This document shows, piece by piece, positions 9,480 to 18,738 of a stretch of DNA of 64,000 nt. Numbering within the stretch: the stretch's first letter is position 1; every line of letters begins with the position of its first letter. Origin of the DNA: Phyllobacterium zundukense (GTDB taxonomy: Bacteria > Pseudomonadota > Alphaproteobacteria > Rhizobiales > Rhizobiaceae); NCBI RefSeq assembly GCF_002764115.1, contig NZ_CP017943.1, forward strand, positions 124,001-188,000. The letters run 5' to 3'. The notes under the pieces were generated by a model, which was not told where the DNA came from, did not search any database, and saw nothing but the letters and a program-made list of their open reading frames with translations. Both the position numbers and the translations under genes were made by a program.

Positions 9480-10822
9480 CATAATGGCTTGTGTGGTTGC
9501 CGCCCGGGATGCAAGAAGTTTTTGAACCTTATGAACAGTGATCGAGTGCGGTCTTGTGTCAGGCCTCATGGAAGCGGCCTGTCTGGCGCCGCGGGCCGGT
9601 ATGGTGATCTGCGGATCAGGTCCTAATCTCGTCTGCGAGCACAAAGGCTCAGAGCCATTAGCTGGTTTTCCTGATCCAGATCTGTTCGATCATTTGCCCA
9701 TTCAGGTCATTGCCTTCTCACACTGCTTTACCGGTGATTGTCGTTGCGACGATCATGCCGCCGCAATCAGTGCCGGATCGTTGTAATCTTCTCCCTTCGT
9801 CAACATGGCCCAGATTGCCCGCGCCATCTTATTGGCCAGGGCGATTGCGACCAGCATCTTCGGTTTTCTCACCAGCATCTGGTCCAGCCACGATCCCTCA
9901 GTGATGGACCTGCGCCCGAGCCAGGTCAACCGCGACATTGCCCCGATGATCAGCAACTGGCGGATGTCGGCCTGGCCGGCCTTCGAGACGCGCCCGAGCC
10001 GCTCCTTGCCGCCCGAGGAATGCTGTCGTGGAACGAGCCCAAGCCAGGCAGCGAAATCCCGGCCACGCTTGAAGCTTGCCATCGCAGGAGCGAAGGCCTC
10101 GACCGCAAGCGCGACGATCGGGCCAACCCCCGGCATTGTCTGCAACCGTCGCGTCGTATCGGATTCGGCCGCCACTTCCTTGATCCTCCTCGTTTTGGTC
10201 TGGATACGCACTGTCTTCTCGCAGATTTGCGCCAGAAGATCCCGGCATTCCTCGCGGACCAGACCTGGCAGGTCGCTCTTTGGTTCATCGGAGGAGCGCC
10301 TCGATGCGCTTGAGGTGGACGATGCCCTGCGGGATTGTATGACCATATTCGTAGAGCACTGCTCGCAGGGCATTCACAAGTTCGGTGCGCTGATGGACGA
10401 GTCGGTCACGGGCCCGGAACAGCACCGCCCTGGCTTGCTGCCATTCCGACCTGGGTTCCACGAAGCGCATCTCCGGCCGCTGCGCCGCGATGACGATCGC
10501 CTCGGCGTCGGCCGCATCGTTTTTCTGCCGCTTCACGAACGGCCGGACATACTGTGGCGCAATCAGTTTCACCTCATGGCCGAACTCCGCGACCTGTCGA
10601 GCCCAGTAGTGCGCGCTGCCGCAGGCTTCCATCACCACGACCGCAGGTGATTGATCCGCTATGAACTTCAGAAACTGGGACCGTGAGAGCTTTTTGCGAA
10701 ACTTCACCTGACCCGTCATCGACGCTCCGTGGAGCTGGAAAACACTCTTTGCCAGATCCACACCAATCATCGTATCCTTCATTTTGCCGCCTTCTCCGCT
10801 TTGTGGGTTATGCTTGGCCATC
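9480..10822 (-). mobile_element. IS110-family insertion element (approximate ends)
   Basis: Contains an IS110-type transposase reading leftward, only about 40 bases of non-coding DNA upstream of it, and about 270 bases downstream. Outer ends are estimates: the right end is where the host gene stops matching its family (about 10822), the left end is where the sequence changes character (about 9480). As usual for the family no terminal inverted repeats are evident. The long 3' non-coding end resembles the IS1111 arrangement, where a bridge RNA may be encoded. Confidence 0.6.
9753..10782 (-). pseudogene. IS110-family transposase, single-base frameshift
   Basis: Starts at 10782 (MKDTMIGVDLAKSVFQLHG) with an RNase H-like DEDD catalytic domain (acidic residues in GVDLAKS, VVMEACGS and KNDAADAEA). 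It then breaks at about 10290: the frame ends ...RIEALLR-stop, while an alternative frame continues DEPKSDLPGLV. One extra base in the run near 10290 explains this. The C-terminal Tnp20-like part (MPGVGPIVALA, about 10100 down to 9753) is intact in the second frame. Inactive unless the shift is a sequencing error. Confidence 0.8.
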
Positions 10823-11286
10823 GGCCGGAGATATGTTGCTGGCGCCAAGTATACGAGATCGCCATCGCCGAAATTCATGGAGCCGCAGTCAAGGGTGCAG
10901 ATTTCAGGCTTGAGCTTGGGGTCACGGCAAAGACGGTCCAAGTGTTGAAGCCGCTCAATTGGGCCGAGCAGATCTGTTCCCGGTCCCGCTAGCTGGCTCT
11001 CGGGCGTTTCAGTGAGCACTAAATCGCCTGCCATCCCGCAGCTGACGTTGATGATGACATCCGTGCCACTGTCCCGGATCAGAGATACGATCTCCGCGAA
11101 AAGTTCTGGGTCCCTGCTTTGCTGACGAGTTTGCGGGTCACGCGCGTGGAGGTGGACGATTGCAGCACCCGCCTTTGCGGCCGAGATGGCTGCGTCCGCA
11201 ATTTCCCTGGGGGTGGCCGGTATCCGTGGATGGCGCGAGACCGTGTCTGCACCGCCGGTTACCGCGCAAGTGATAAAAGTACCCAT
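10823..11286 (-). pseudogene. Beta-keto acid cleavage enzyme (BKACE, DUF849), N-terminal fragment
   Basis: About 155 residues beginning MGTFITCAVTGGADT, with the hallmark AAIVHLHARDPQT metal-binding HxH segment and CTLDCGSMNFGDGDLVY. These are the first half of a BKACE, a Zn-dependent enzyme condensing a beta-keto acid with acetyl-CoA. Family similarity stops abruptly after YLRPMA, where the IS110 element begins. The C-terminal half was not found on the other side of the element, so insertion was accompanied or followed by deletion. Confidence 0.78.
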
Positions 11287-11640
11287 TGTAATTCCTCAGT
11301 TGATTACAGGCGGCCCCGTTTCTAAGCCGCCGAAGGTGAGACGACAGACCTCGACCTACACTCGCTCCTGCGCTCAACCTCGTTGGCGAACTCGGCCTGC
11401 GTGAGATGACAGGCAGGGGGAGGTTTCGGGCGTGGGGAATTGTGTGATCGACCTTCATCATTTTAATCGCCGCCAGCTTTACGACATTATCAAACTTGAC
11501 GACCTTGCATGCAGCCTCAGCATTGGCGGAAACAGGAGGTTGTCAGGCGCGCGAATAAACGCAGAAGGACGTGTCGCGCCGGCGAACTCGCCGTCGCCCG
11601 CCTGGAACAGCGCGCCGACGTCTATGTAAGCTAAACCGCG

Positions 11641-11700
11641 GTGCAGGTCATCGCGATCCTGAAGGAGCATGCGGCGGGGATCCCCGTGGCGGATTTGGAT
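11641..11700 (+). pseudogene. IS3-family OrfA scrap, with unassigned flanks 11287-11885
   Basis: About 20 codons reading VQVIAILKEHAAGIPVADL match the conserved N-terminal region of IS3-family OrfA (ILKEHEAG-PVADL). The usual helix-turn-helix that follows is missing. The surrounding 600 bases hold no convincing gene; a leftward open frame at 11479-11730 contains a family-like stretch (IDVGALFQAGDGEFAG) that I could not assign. Confidence 0.45.
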
Positions 11701-11885
11701 TCGCCCGCCTTTCTCAGCACCGCCGGTCAACTTGCGTCTCAGCGTGTCGAATTCCGAACGACCGGTAAGCGCTCACGACCTTCCAGCAGCAGCAATCAAG
11801 GGCAGCACAGGGTCGCGCGCGGCCACCCAGTGCTCCCATGCGAAACGACCGAATTGCGGACAGACCAGACATTGGCTGAGTCCTT

Positions 11886-12782
11886 TCAGCCTGTCCCTTT
11901 CATTTCTGCACTGCCCTTCCTCAACCAGTCGCGCATTTGTCGCGCGGGTCGTGACAGGTGCGTCGTGTCAGGGGTCAGCAGATGATACTGTTCCCGTCCC
12001 GGCAGCACCGGGCCGGGAAGCTGAACAAGACGCCCCGACCGCAGATGTTGGCCGCAGGAGAGATGGTCGCCGATGGCAATGCCAAGACCGCGTAGCGCCG
12101 CGTCGATGCACAAATGCATGCGGTTGAAGAATAGGTGGTTGTCAACATCGTCCAGCATGACGCCTGCCGCTTCGCAATAGCGCCGCCACCAGTAGAGCCC
12201 GCGCTCGTGGATCAGCCTGTGCGCAGCGTAGAAGCCAGGTGAGGCCGGATCGGGGCCCTTCGCGATCAATGCGGGCGAGGCGACCGGGAAGGCGCTGAGG
12301 TCCAGGAAGGGTTCGGATCGGAAGCCGATCAGCGCCGCCGGTCCCCAGGTCAGCACCAGATCGACATCGCCGGGCAGGCTTCGCGGCGGGTCCGGGCGGC
12401 AGCGGAGATCGACGTTGAGCCGCAGCGCGTCCAGCGTCTCCGCCGTCAGCCGCGGCATGAGCCACAAGACCGCCAGATCGGATTCCACATCCAGAACGAC
12501 TGTTCCCTTGGCAGTGCCGCGCTTCAGAAGCCCGACGCCAAGCGCCAGATCGGCGAAGGACCGGGCGACGGTGCGGGCGAGGAGGCCGCCTTCGCCGGTC
12601 AGAACGACATGGCGGGCGTGGCGCTCGAAGAGTTCAACGCCCAATTCCATCTCCAGATTGCGCACGTGGCGGCTGACGGCGGCATGGCTGACCCGCAGTT
12701 CCTCCGCAGCCCCAGCGAAGCTGCCATGCCGGGCGGCGGCCTCGAAGGCGCGGGTGGCGTTGAGGTTCGGCAGTTTGCGCAT
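11886..12782 (-). CDS. LysR-family regulator (GcvA-like)
   Basis: About 298 residues from MRKLPNLNATRAFEAAARHG: N-terminal winged helix-turn-helix (residues 5-63, SHAAVSRHVRNLE) and a substrate-binding effector domain. The start at 12782 is preferred over upstream in-frame codons because LysR proteins of this group begin directly at this motif. It is divergent from an MFS transporter gene 103 bp away and probably controls it. The effector is unknown. Confidence 0.87.
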   Translation of the reverse strand: MRKLPNLNATRAFEAAARHGSFAGAAEELRVSHAAVSRHVRNLEMELGVELFERHARHVVLTGEGGLLARTVARSFADLALGVGLLKRGTAKGTVVLDVESDLAVLWLMPRLTAETLDALRLNVDLRCRPDPPRSLPGDVDLVLTWGPAALIGFRSEPFLDLSAFPVASPALIAKGPDPASPGFYAAHRLIHERGLYWWRRYCEAAGVMLDDVDNHLFFNRMHLCIDAALRGLGIAIGDHLSCGQHLRSGRLVQLPGPVLPGREQYHLLTPDTTHLSRPARQMRDWLRKGSAEMKGTG

Positions 12783-12885
12783 GAGATTAGTATAACAAAA
12801 CCGTACGCTTGGGGCAAAATAATTTCCTTGAGCAAAAGGCAATGGCACGGCATTTTCTGAGACAATGCCACACCACGAGGATGCC

Positions 12886-14064
12886 ATGACCCGACCGCAG
12901 AAACCCCAAACCCGGATGATCGTCGCGCTGATCCTCGGCGTGACGATCTACGGCTTCGCGATGGGCACCACCTATCCGCTTCTGGGTCTCTTACTGTCGG
13001 ATCAGGTGTCAGGCGCGCTCAATGGCCTGAATACGGCTGCGACCGGCCTCGGCCTCATGGCCGGCGTGGTGCTGGTGCCGGGCCTCGGCCGCCGCTTGGG
13101 CGCGGGTCGAACGGCGCTGGCAGGTGTGGGGTTGATGGCGGTGGCGCTCATTGCGCTGGCCTTCCTGCGGGACTTCTGGCCGGTGTTCGCGGCCCGCGCG
13201 ATTCTGGGCTGCGGTGCGGGTCTCATGTTCATCGTCGCCGAAACGGCGCTAAACGCCGCCGCGGCCCCCGAGCGGCGCGGGCGGATCATGGGCGTCTATA
13301 CCGCTGCCAGTGCTCTCGGTTTCGTACTCGGTCCCGCGATGATTGCTCTGATGCCCGACCGCCCGGCCGCGCTTCTCCTCGGTTGCGCCGCGATTGCGCT
13401 GATGGCCCTGATCCCTTTCGCCGCGGTGGAGCGTCCGGTGAGCCGCTTGGTCGTGCCGGGATCGGCGCGCCACATCGTGTCGGCGATCACAGCCTTTCCT
13501 TTTGCCTTCGGCTTTCTCTTTATCGCGTCGATGATTGATGCCGTCGCCATCAGCCTCATGCCGGTTATCATGCTCGATCGCGATTTCGACGTCTCGCAGG
13601 CGGTGCTGCTCGCCGCGGTGTTCCATGTCGGCCTGGTGATCGGGCAGCCGCTGATCGGGCTGGCGCTGGACAGGGCTGGCCGCCGCCGCACGGTGCTCGG
13701 TTGCTGCGGCCTATCGCTCGCCTGCACCCTGCCGCTGGTCTACGGATCGAGTATGGAGTTCTGGCCCGTAGCTGGGCTAATGCTGGTCTGGGGCGGCGCG
13801 AATTACGGGCTCTACACCGCTGCGCTCGCGCTGATCGGCGACCGCTTCCAGGCTGAGAAGCTGACGGGGGCCACCGCCGCCCTTGCCTCCGTCTATGCTC
13901 TGGCTGCTGTCATCGGCCCCGTCGTCGCCGGCGGCATGATGTATGGGCTCGGCGCGCAGGGGCTATTCGGGGCAGCAGCGGTTGTCTATCTGACGGCGCT
14001 CTGCGGTGGCCTTTGGCTATTCCGGCCGGTCGAGCCGGAATGGCAGAAGCATCAAATCCGCTGA
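12886..14064 (+). CDS. MFS transporter
   Basis: About 392 residues with about 12 hydrophobic segments, YcaD-like. Loop 2-3 carries a GLGRRLGAGRT basic motif and loop 8-9 DRAGRRRTVLG, both typical of the major facilitator superfamily. Start ATG 12886 follows GAGG; ATG 12865 in frame is an alternative. Likely an exporter of a small molecule, under the divergent LysR regulator. The substrate cannot be told. Confidence 0.85.
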   Translation: MTRPQKPQTRMIVALILGVTIYGFAMGTTYPLLGLLLSDQVSGALNGLNTAATGLGLMAGVVLVPGLGRRLGAGRTALAGVGLMAVALIALAFLRDFWPVFAARAILGCGAGLMFIVAETALNAAAAPERRGRIMGVYTAASALGFVLGPAMIALMPDRPAALLLGCAAIALMALIPFAAVERPVSRLVVPGSARHIVSAITAFPFAFGFLFIASMIDAVAISLMPVIMLDRDFDVSQAVLLAAVFHVGLVIGQPLIGLALDRAGRRRTVLGCCGLSLACTLPLVYGSSMEFWPVAGLMLVWGGANYGLYTAALALIGDRFQAEKLTGATAALASVYALAAVIGPVVAGGMMYGLGAQGLFGAAAVVYLTALCGGLWLFRPVEPEWQKHQIR

Positions 14065-14333
14065 TGTCCGCAATGGGGCTCGATCGTGCCATTCGCAATG
14101 CATGTCGTAGACTCTACAACCGCTCGGCTTCGACTGCGGGCGACTGCTGCGCACGTCCCGCCTCGGACCCTCGAGGGGCATTTGCGGGAGAGTGTGGAAT
14201 CCTACGCTCTCATGACCGTCATTGGGTCTAAGGTAGAACGGACGATCATGCGGCCCGGAGGATGGCGCGCAGGACGGCCCGGGGCCGCCTTCGAGCTTTC
14301 TCCCGGCACACCCCGTCCGGTCAATTCTCGCTG

Positions 14334-14521
14334 ATGGCAGGTCTCCTGGCTCGCGGGTCTCAGCGCGATCTTGCCTTCCCGGCCTTTCGGTCAGTGGCGT
14401 GTCGGATCTTGCTCGCCGCTTACAGTTGCGGGGGCAGCCATGGTCTTGGCCTGAAGAGCCGCACCATGTTCCCTTTTCACCCCGGCACTTTCGAACCAGG
14501 GAACCATCGTGTGGCAGTGTA
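14334..14521 (-). promoter_or_regulatory. Cobalamin (B12) riboswitch without a downstream gene
   Basis: Read leftward, the strand shows the cobalamin aptamer elements in order: GGTGAAAAGGGAA (about 14482-14470), the B12 box CCCCGCAACTGTAAGCGG (about 14434-14417), a GGGAAGGC segment (about 14379-14372), and the closing GAGCCAGGAGACCTGCC (14351-14335). The aptamer should control a gene to its left. There, 14333-14065, no credible ORF exists and the next gene (MFS) is on the opposite strand. The COG0523 gene at 14550-15773 lies upstream of it, not downstream. Confidence 0.9.
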
Positions 14522-14549
14522 TTGGCGGGGTGAACGGGCCGCTGCGTCA

Positions 14550-15773
14550 TCAAGCCGCCTGCCGTTCCCAGATCGGGAAGGGGTCGGGCAGGTCGCGCCA
14601 GCGGCCGGGCATGAAGTCGGCTTCCGGAACGAGACAGGCATCGAGTTCGGCCCGCAGGGCCGCCTCGTTCATCGGATCGCAGCCGATGAAGACGATCTCC
14701 TGCCGGCGGTCGCCCCAGATCGGATCGAGATAGGGCTTCATCGCGGCCTTCCATTCGGGATGATCCGGCCATTGATGCTTTGGCACGGAAGCCCACCACA
14801 GCCCTCGCTTGCCGGTGCGGATGAGCGCGCCGGCCTGGCTGATCTCGCCGACATAGTGGGGCCGCGTGGCCAGCCAGAAGAAACCTTTGGCGCGCACAAC
14901 ACCGGGCCACGATCTGTTGGTGAAGTCCTTGAGCTTCATCGGGTCGAAGGGCCGCCGCTCGCGGTAGACGAAGGAACGGATGCCGTATTCCTCCGTCTCG
15001 GGCACGTGGTCCTTGAAACCGTTCAACTCCTTGAACCAGAGCGGGTGCTGCTCGGCCCTCTCGAAGTCGAAGCGGCCGGTGTTGAGAACCTTGTCCAGCG
15101 GCACCTGCGCAAAATCGACCTCGATCAGTTCTGCATCGGGATTGAGCGAGCGGACGATCTTTCGCGCCAGATCGAGATCATGCGGCGAGGCGGCCGACAC
15201 CTTGTTCATCACGACGACGTTGGCGAACTCGATCTGCTCGACCAGCAGGTCGACCAGGGCGCGGTCGTCGCCATCGCCTGCTGTTTCACCGCGGTCGCGC
15301 AGGAAATCCCGGGAGGAATAGTCCTTCAGCAGGTTTGCGGCATCGACGACTGTGACCATCGTGTCGAGGCGCGCGACGTCAGACAGGCTTTCGCCATTTT
15401 CGTCGCGGAAGTCGAAGGTAGTGGCGACCGGCAACGGCTCGGCGATGCCGGTTCCCTCGATCAGCAGATAGTCGAAACGGCCCTCTTGCGAGAGCTTGCG
15501 CACTTCCTTGAGGAGATCGTCGCGTAGCGTGCAGCAGATGCAGCCATTGGTCATCTCGACCAGCTTCTCGTCGGTGCGCGAGAGGTTTGCGCCGCCATCG
15601 CGTACGAGGGAAGCGTCGATGTTCACCTCGCTCATGTCGTTGACGATGACGGCGACGCGGCGTCCCTCGCGATTGTTGAGGACGTGGTTCAGGAGCGTGG
15701 TCTTGCCGGCGCCGAGGAATCCGGAAAGCACGGTGACGGGGAGGCGGAGATTGGGTTTGGCTGTGTCGAGCAT
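14550..15773 (-). CDS. COG0523 (CobW-like) GTPase, putative zinc chaperone
   Basis: 407-residue G3E GTPase: P-loop GFLGAGKTT, CxCC metal motif NGCICC, NKxD-like base-recognition region and a CobW C-terminal domain ([10 protein letters not shown]). It is last in the azt operon, 88 bp after aztD, so it more likely delivers or saves zinc during starvation than serves B12 synthesis. ATG 15773 matches the family start. The adjacent cobalamin riboswitch lies after its 3' end and does not control it. Confidence 0.85.
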   Translation of the reverse strand: MLDTAKPNLRLPVTVLSGFLGAGKTTLLNHVLNNREGRRVAVIVNDMSEVNIDASLVRDGGANLSRTDEKLVEMTNGCICCTLRDDLLKEVRKLSQEGRFDYLLIEGTGIAEPLPVATTFDFRDENGESLSDVARLDTMVTVVDAANLLKDYSSRDFLRDRGETAGDGDDRALVDLLVEQIEFANVVVMNKVSAASPHDLDLARKIVRSLNPDAELIEVDFAQVPLDKVLNTGRFDFERAEQHPLWFKELNGFKDHVPETEEYGIRSFVYRERRPFDPMKLKDFTNRSWPGVVRAKGFFWLATRPHYVGEISQAGALIRTGKRGLWWASVPKHQWPDHPEWKAAMKPYLDPIWGDRRQEIVFIGCDPMNEAALRAELDACLVPEADFMPGRWRDLPDPFPIWERQAA

Positions 15774-15860
15774 GGCGTGTCTCTTGGTCTTGCGGACGTG
15801 CGGAGGGAGCACGCCCGGCCTGAGCGGCCGGGCGCAGACGATGCGAGCGGATCTACGCGG

Positions 15861-17642
15861 TCAGTGCGCCATCATCTCGCTTACGATCTCCTTCGCACTC
15901 AGAGAGGACGGATAGTAGGTCGGCCAATTCGTCACCTCTTCCAGCAACGCGGAGCGATCATTGCCCCAGTAGAGGTGGTAGTGGCCGGCTGCCTCCGGCG
16001 CGATCTTGTGGTCGCTGAACTGGATGTATTGCGGCGCGGCGGCATCACCTTCGGTCTTCTTGAAGATGAAGCGCACGCCACGATTGCCCTTCTCATAGGT
16101 CAGGATCTCATAGCCATCGCTGGCATAGCGGGCCTCAAGCGGCTTCCCATCCTTGAAGAACTTCACGGAGTCGCCGTTGATCTCGATCCGCTCCACGTCT
16201 GTCCGATAGCCGATCTCGTAATAAGCCCGGTACTCGTCGGCGCTCTGGTCGCCGGTCTCTGCCTTGTGAGCCATCACCGGATCGAGCGTCCCATCCTTCA
16301 GATAGGGATAGACCGACTGCCAATCGCCGGCCCAATCGGACAGTGCGCGCTCCTTGATCTGATGGTCCTCGAAGTAGCCCTTGTAGACCTGGTCATCACC
16401 GTGATCGTGGCTGTGCGCGTGTTTATTCTCACCGCCCTCGTCGTGAACCTCGCCGCTTCCGCCGACCGCAACGATGTTGTAGGGCTTGCCGTCGACAGCG
16501 ATCTCGCCAGCCTTCGCGAAGGAGGCAGCATCGACGAGATGAAGCTTGCCTTGCAGCGGGTCGGTCACAACGATCTTGTCGCCTGCGACCGCGATGCGCG
16601 GACGCGGATCGTTCCAGTGACCGTCCATCGAATAGGGATCGGTCAGCTTCAGTGAATTGGCGATCTTGCCGGCAACGACATCGAGCTGATGAAGCTGGCC
16701 GTCTTCGGTGAAGACATAGGCAAACTTCGGTCGAGTTGGATCGACGGCGAAATGCACGCGCCGGGTCGGCAGTTCGATCAGCCGGAAGGCGTCGCTCTCG
16801 ACCGTCGGATCGATCAGCACCACCTTGTCGGCGCCGTAGTTGCCGAGGAAATACTGTAGACCGCGACCACCGATCAGCGTTGTAGACTTGCCGTCGGGCA
16901 AAGAGTCCGAATAGGGCAGATGCTTGATCTCTGGCGCTCCGTCGCCATGCGTGACGACGAGCAGGCCCGTTGCACAGGCAAACGCCAGAATATTGCCAGA
17001 CGACGCCTCGCCATGGAGGTCAGGGCATGCGGCAATTTCGCCGACCTGTTTGCCGGATTCGTCAACGGTCCTGATGCCGACCGGGAGCTCGTCCGGCTTT
17101 TCCTTGTTCGGCTCCGATAGCAGCACATGGGAGCCATATGCGACTGCGACGCCGTGCTGCGGCGCGTCCGTCTTCACTTCCTGGACGTCCGACTTGCCCT
17201 CCAGCACCGCCTTCTCCGAGATGATCCGGGCGACACCTTCGCCATCGAAAAAAGCAGTGAACTCGCCGCCATGCTCGACGAAATGGGACGGCTTCTGGCC
17301 GGTGATCTCTGTGCCCGTCAGCTTTGGAGCTTCGACGTCGATATCTCCATGATCGCCATGGTCATCGAAGGAAATGCCGCTGGCGATGGCAGTGACCAAT
17401 CCGGCATCTCCCTGTCTGGCAAACACGATGCGGCCGCTGTCGCTGCTATAAAGCACCGCTGGACTCTTGATTTGGAAGGTCTCGAGAGCCTCGCCCTTGA
17501 TGGCATCGATGACCGTCACCTTCGCCTCCTCGCGATCCGAGACGAACAGGCGCCATGCAGTGACATCTTCGGCAAGCGCGGTTCCGGCCGACAGCGACAG
17601 AACCACCGCAATGGCCGTGGCTGAGGTAAGCTTCATCTTCAT
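15861..17642 (-). CDS. aztD: AztD zinc metallochaperone fused to a ZinT domain
   Basis: 593-residue periplasmic protein. A Sec signal (MKMKLTSATAIAVVL..., TALA cleavage) precedes an AztD-like beta-propeller (about residues 28-405), with a short histidine/aspartate-rich stretch near DDHGDHGD. A histidine-rich linker (ENKHAHSHDHGDD) joins it to a ZinT/YodA domain (about 420-593), with YKGYFEDHQIKERALSDW, DWQSVYPYLKDG and the metal motif GHYHLYWG. AztD normally passes zinc to AztC; ZinT binds zinc in the periplasm. ATG 17642 follows GGAGAG at good spacing. A Zur-like box lies immediately upstream. Confidence 0.85.
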   Translation of the reverse strand: MKMKLTSATAIAVVLSLSAGTALAEDVTAWRLFVSDREEAKVTVIDAIKGEALETFQIKSPAVLYSSDSGRIVFARQGDAGLVTAIASGISFDDHGDHGDIDVEAPKLTGTEITGQKPSHFVEHGGEFTAFFDGEGVARIISEKAVLEGKSDVQEVKTDAPQHGVAVAYGSHVLLSEPNKEKPDELPVGIRTVDESGKQVGEIAACPDLHGEASSGNILAFACATGLLVVTHGDGAPEIKHLPYSDSLPDGKSTTLIGGRGLQYFLGNYGADKVVLIDPTVESDAFRLIELPTRRVHFAVDPTRPKFAYVFTEDGQLHQLDVVAGKIANSLKLTDPYSMDGHWNDPRPRIAVAGDKIVVTDPLQGKLHLVDAASFAKAGEIAVDGKPYNIVAVGGSGEVHDEGGENKHAHSHDHGDDQVYKGYFEDHQIKERALSDWAGDWQSVYPYLKDGTLDPVMAHKAETGDQSADEYRAYYEIGYRTDVERIEINGDSVKFFKDGKPLEARYASDGYEILTYEKGNRGVRFIFKKTEGDAAAPQYIQFSDHKIAPEAAGHYHLYWGNDRSALLEEVTNWPTYYPSSLSAKEIVSEMMAH

Positions 17643-17652
17643 ATCACTCTCC

Positions 17653-17670
17653 ATTATGTTATTACATTAC
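17653..17670. promoter_or_regulatory. Zur-like box upstream of aztD-zinT
   Basis: Dyad with core ATGTTATTACAT, identical to the core of the site in front of aztA. It lies 11-28 bases before the aztD start and could give this gene its own zinc-controlled promoter in addition to readthrough from aztABC. Zur assignment is inferred from dyad, AT-rich core and locus. Confidence 0.6.
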
Positions 17671-17728
17671 GACGCAGGTTCAAAGAAAAGGCGGATTTCT
17701 CCGCCTTTCCGTTGGTGTTTGCGGACGC

Positions 17729-18721
17729 TTAGCTTCCGAGGATTGCGCCTTTGATCGTGCTCAGATTGTGCTTCATCATGTCGATGTAGGTCGCCGCCGT
17801 ACCGCTCTCGTCGGACAGCGCGTCGGAATAGAGCGTGCCGCCGACCTTGATGCCCGTTTCCGAGGCGATTTGCTCGATCAGGCGCGGATTGGTGATGTTC
17901 TCAAGGAAGATCGCCGACGCCTTGTCTTCCTTGACCTGTTTGATGAGAGCAGCGACATCGGCCGCCGAAGCTTCCGATTCCGTGGAAACGCCCTCGGGAG
18001 CGAGGAACTTCAGACCGTATTCGTGTTCGAAATAACCGAAGGCGTCGTGCGAGGTGATGACGACGCGCTTGTCTTCGGGGATTTCGGCCACGGACGCCTT
18101 GATCTCCGCTTCCAGCGCATCGAGCTTCTCGCCATAAGCCTCGGCGTTCGCCTTGTAGGTGTCGCAACCTGCGGCATCAGCAGCGCAGAAAGTGTCGGCG
18201 ATGTTCTTCACATAGATTTCGGCATTGTGAACCGACTGCCAGGCGTGCGGATCGAACTCGCCATGGTGGTGATGGCCTTCATGAGCTTGCTCGTGACCTT
18301 CTTCACCGGCTTCGTGTTTCTGTTCGCCCTCGGCGGTCTTATCATCATCGTGATGATGCTCTTCCTCGGCACTCTTGAGCACCTCGCCGCCTTTCGTCAG
18401 TTCCACCACCGGCGCCTTGATGCCGCTCGCCTCGACGAGACGCTGCAGGAAGCCCTCGAACTGAAGGCCGTTGACGAGCACAACGTCGGCCGCACCGACC
18501 GCAGCCGCGTCGGCGGGCTTCGGTTCATAGACATGGGCGTCACCGTTCGGGCCGACCAGCGTGGTGATGTCGATCCGATCGCCGCCAACATTCTTGGCGA
18601 AATCCGCAATGATCGAAAAGCTGGCGACGACCTTGAGGTTTTCGGCCGAGGCAGTGGCAAGTGCGGCCGGAAATATTGTCATGACGCTCACGGCGGCGGC
18701 GAGCTTCAGCATTCTGGACAT
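17729..18721 (-). CDS. aztC: Zinc ABC transporter solute-binding protein
   Basis: 330-residue cluster A-I binding protein with signal peptide (MSRMLKLAAAVSVMTI...TASA). Metal ligands are visible in GDAHVYEP, FDPHAWQ and SHDAFGYF. Between them lies a long histidine-rich loop (EEEHHHDDD to EGHHHHGE, about residues 125-165) typical of zinc-specific proteins. ATG 18721 follows AAAGGAG. It takes zinc in the periplasm, probably from AztD, and hands it to AztB. Confidence 0.88.
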   Translation of the reverse strand: MSRMLKLAAAVSVMTIFPAALATASAENLKVVASFSIIADFAKNVGGDRIDITTLVGPNGDAHVYEPKPADAAAVGAADVVLVNGLQFEGFLQRLVEASGIKAPVVELTKGGEVLKSAEEEHHHDDDKTAEGEQKHEAGEEGHEQAHEGHHHHGEFDPHAWQSVHNAEIYVKNIADTFCAADAAGCDTYKANAEAYGEKLDALEAEIKASVAEIPEDKRVVITSHDAFGYFEHEYGLKFLAPEGVSTESEASAADVAALIKQVKEDKASAIFLENITNPRLIEQIASETGIKVGGTLYSDALSDESGTAATYIDMMKHNLSTIKGAILGS

Positions 18722-18738
18722 TCGATCGACTCCTTTGT

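Noticed and set aside
14017..14910. Leftward open frame crossing the riboswitch
   Set aside because: Its sequence is the aptamer and the wrong frame of the COG0523 gene; no family blocks and arginine/proline-rich translation.
14334..15773. Cobalamin control of the CobW-like gene
   Set aside because: The aptamer is after the gene's stop on the same strand, and the gene belongs to the zinc operon by spacing and motifs.
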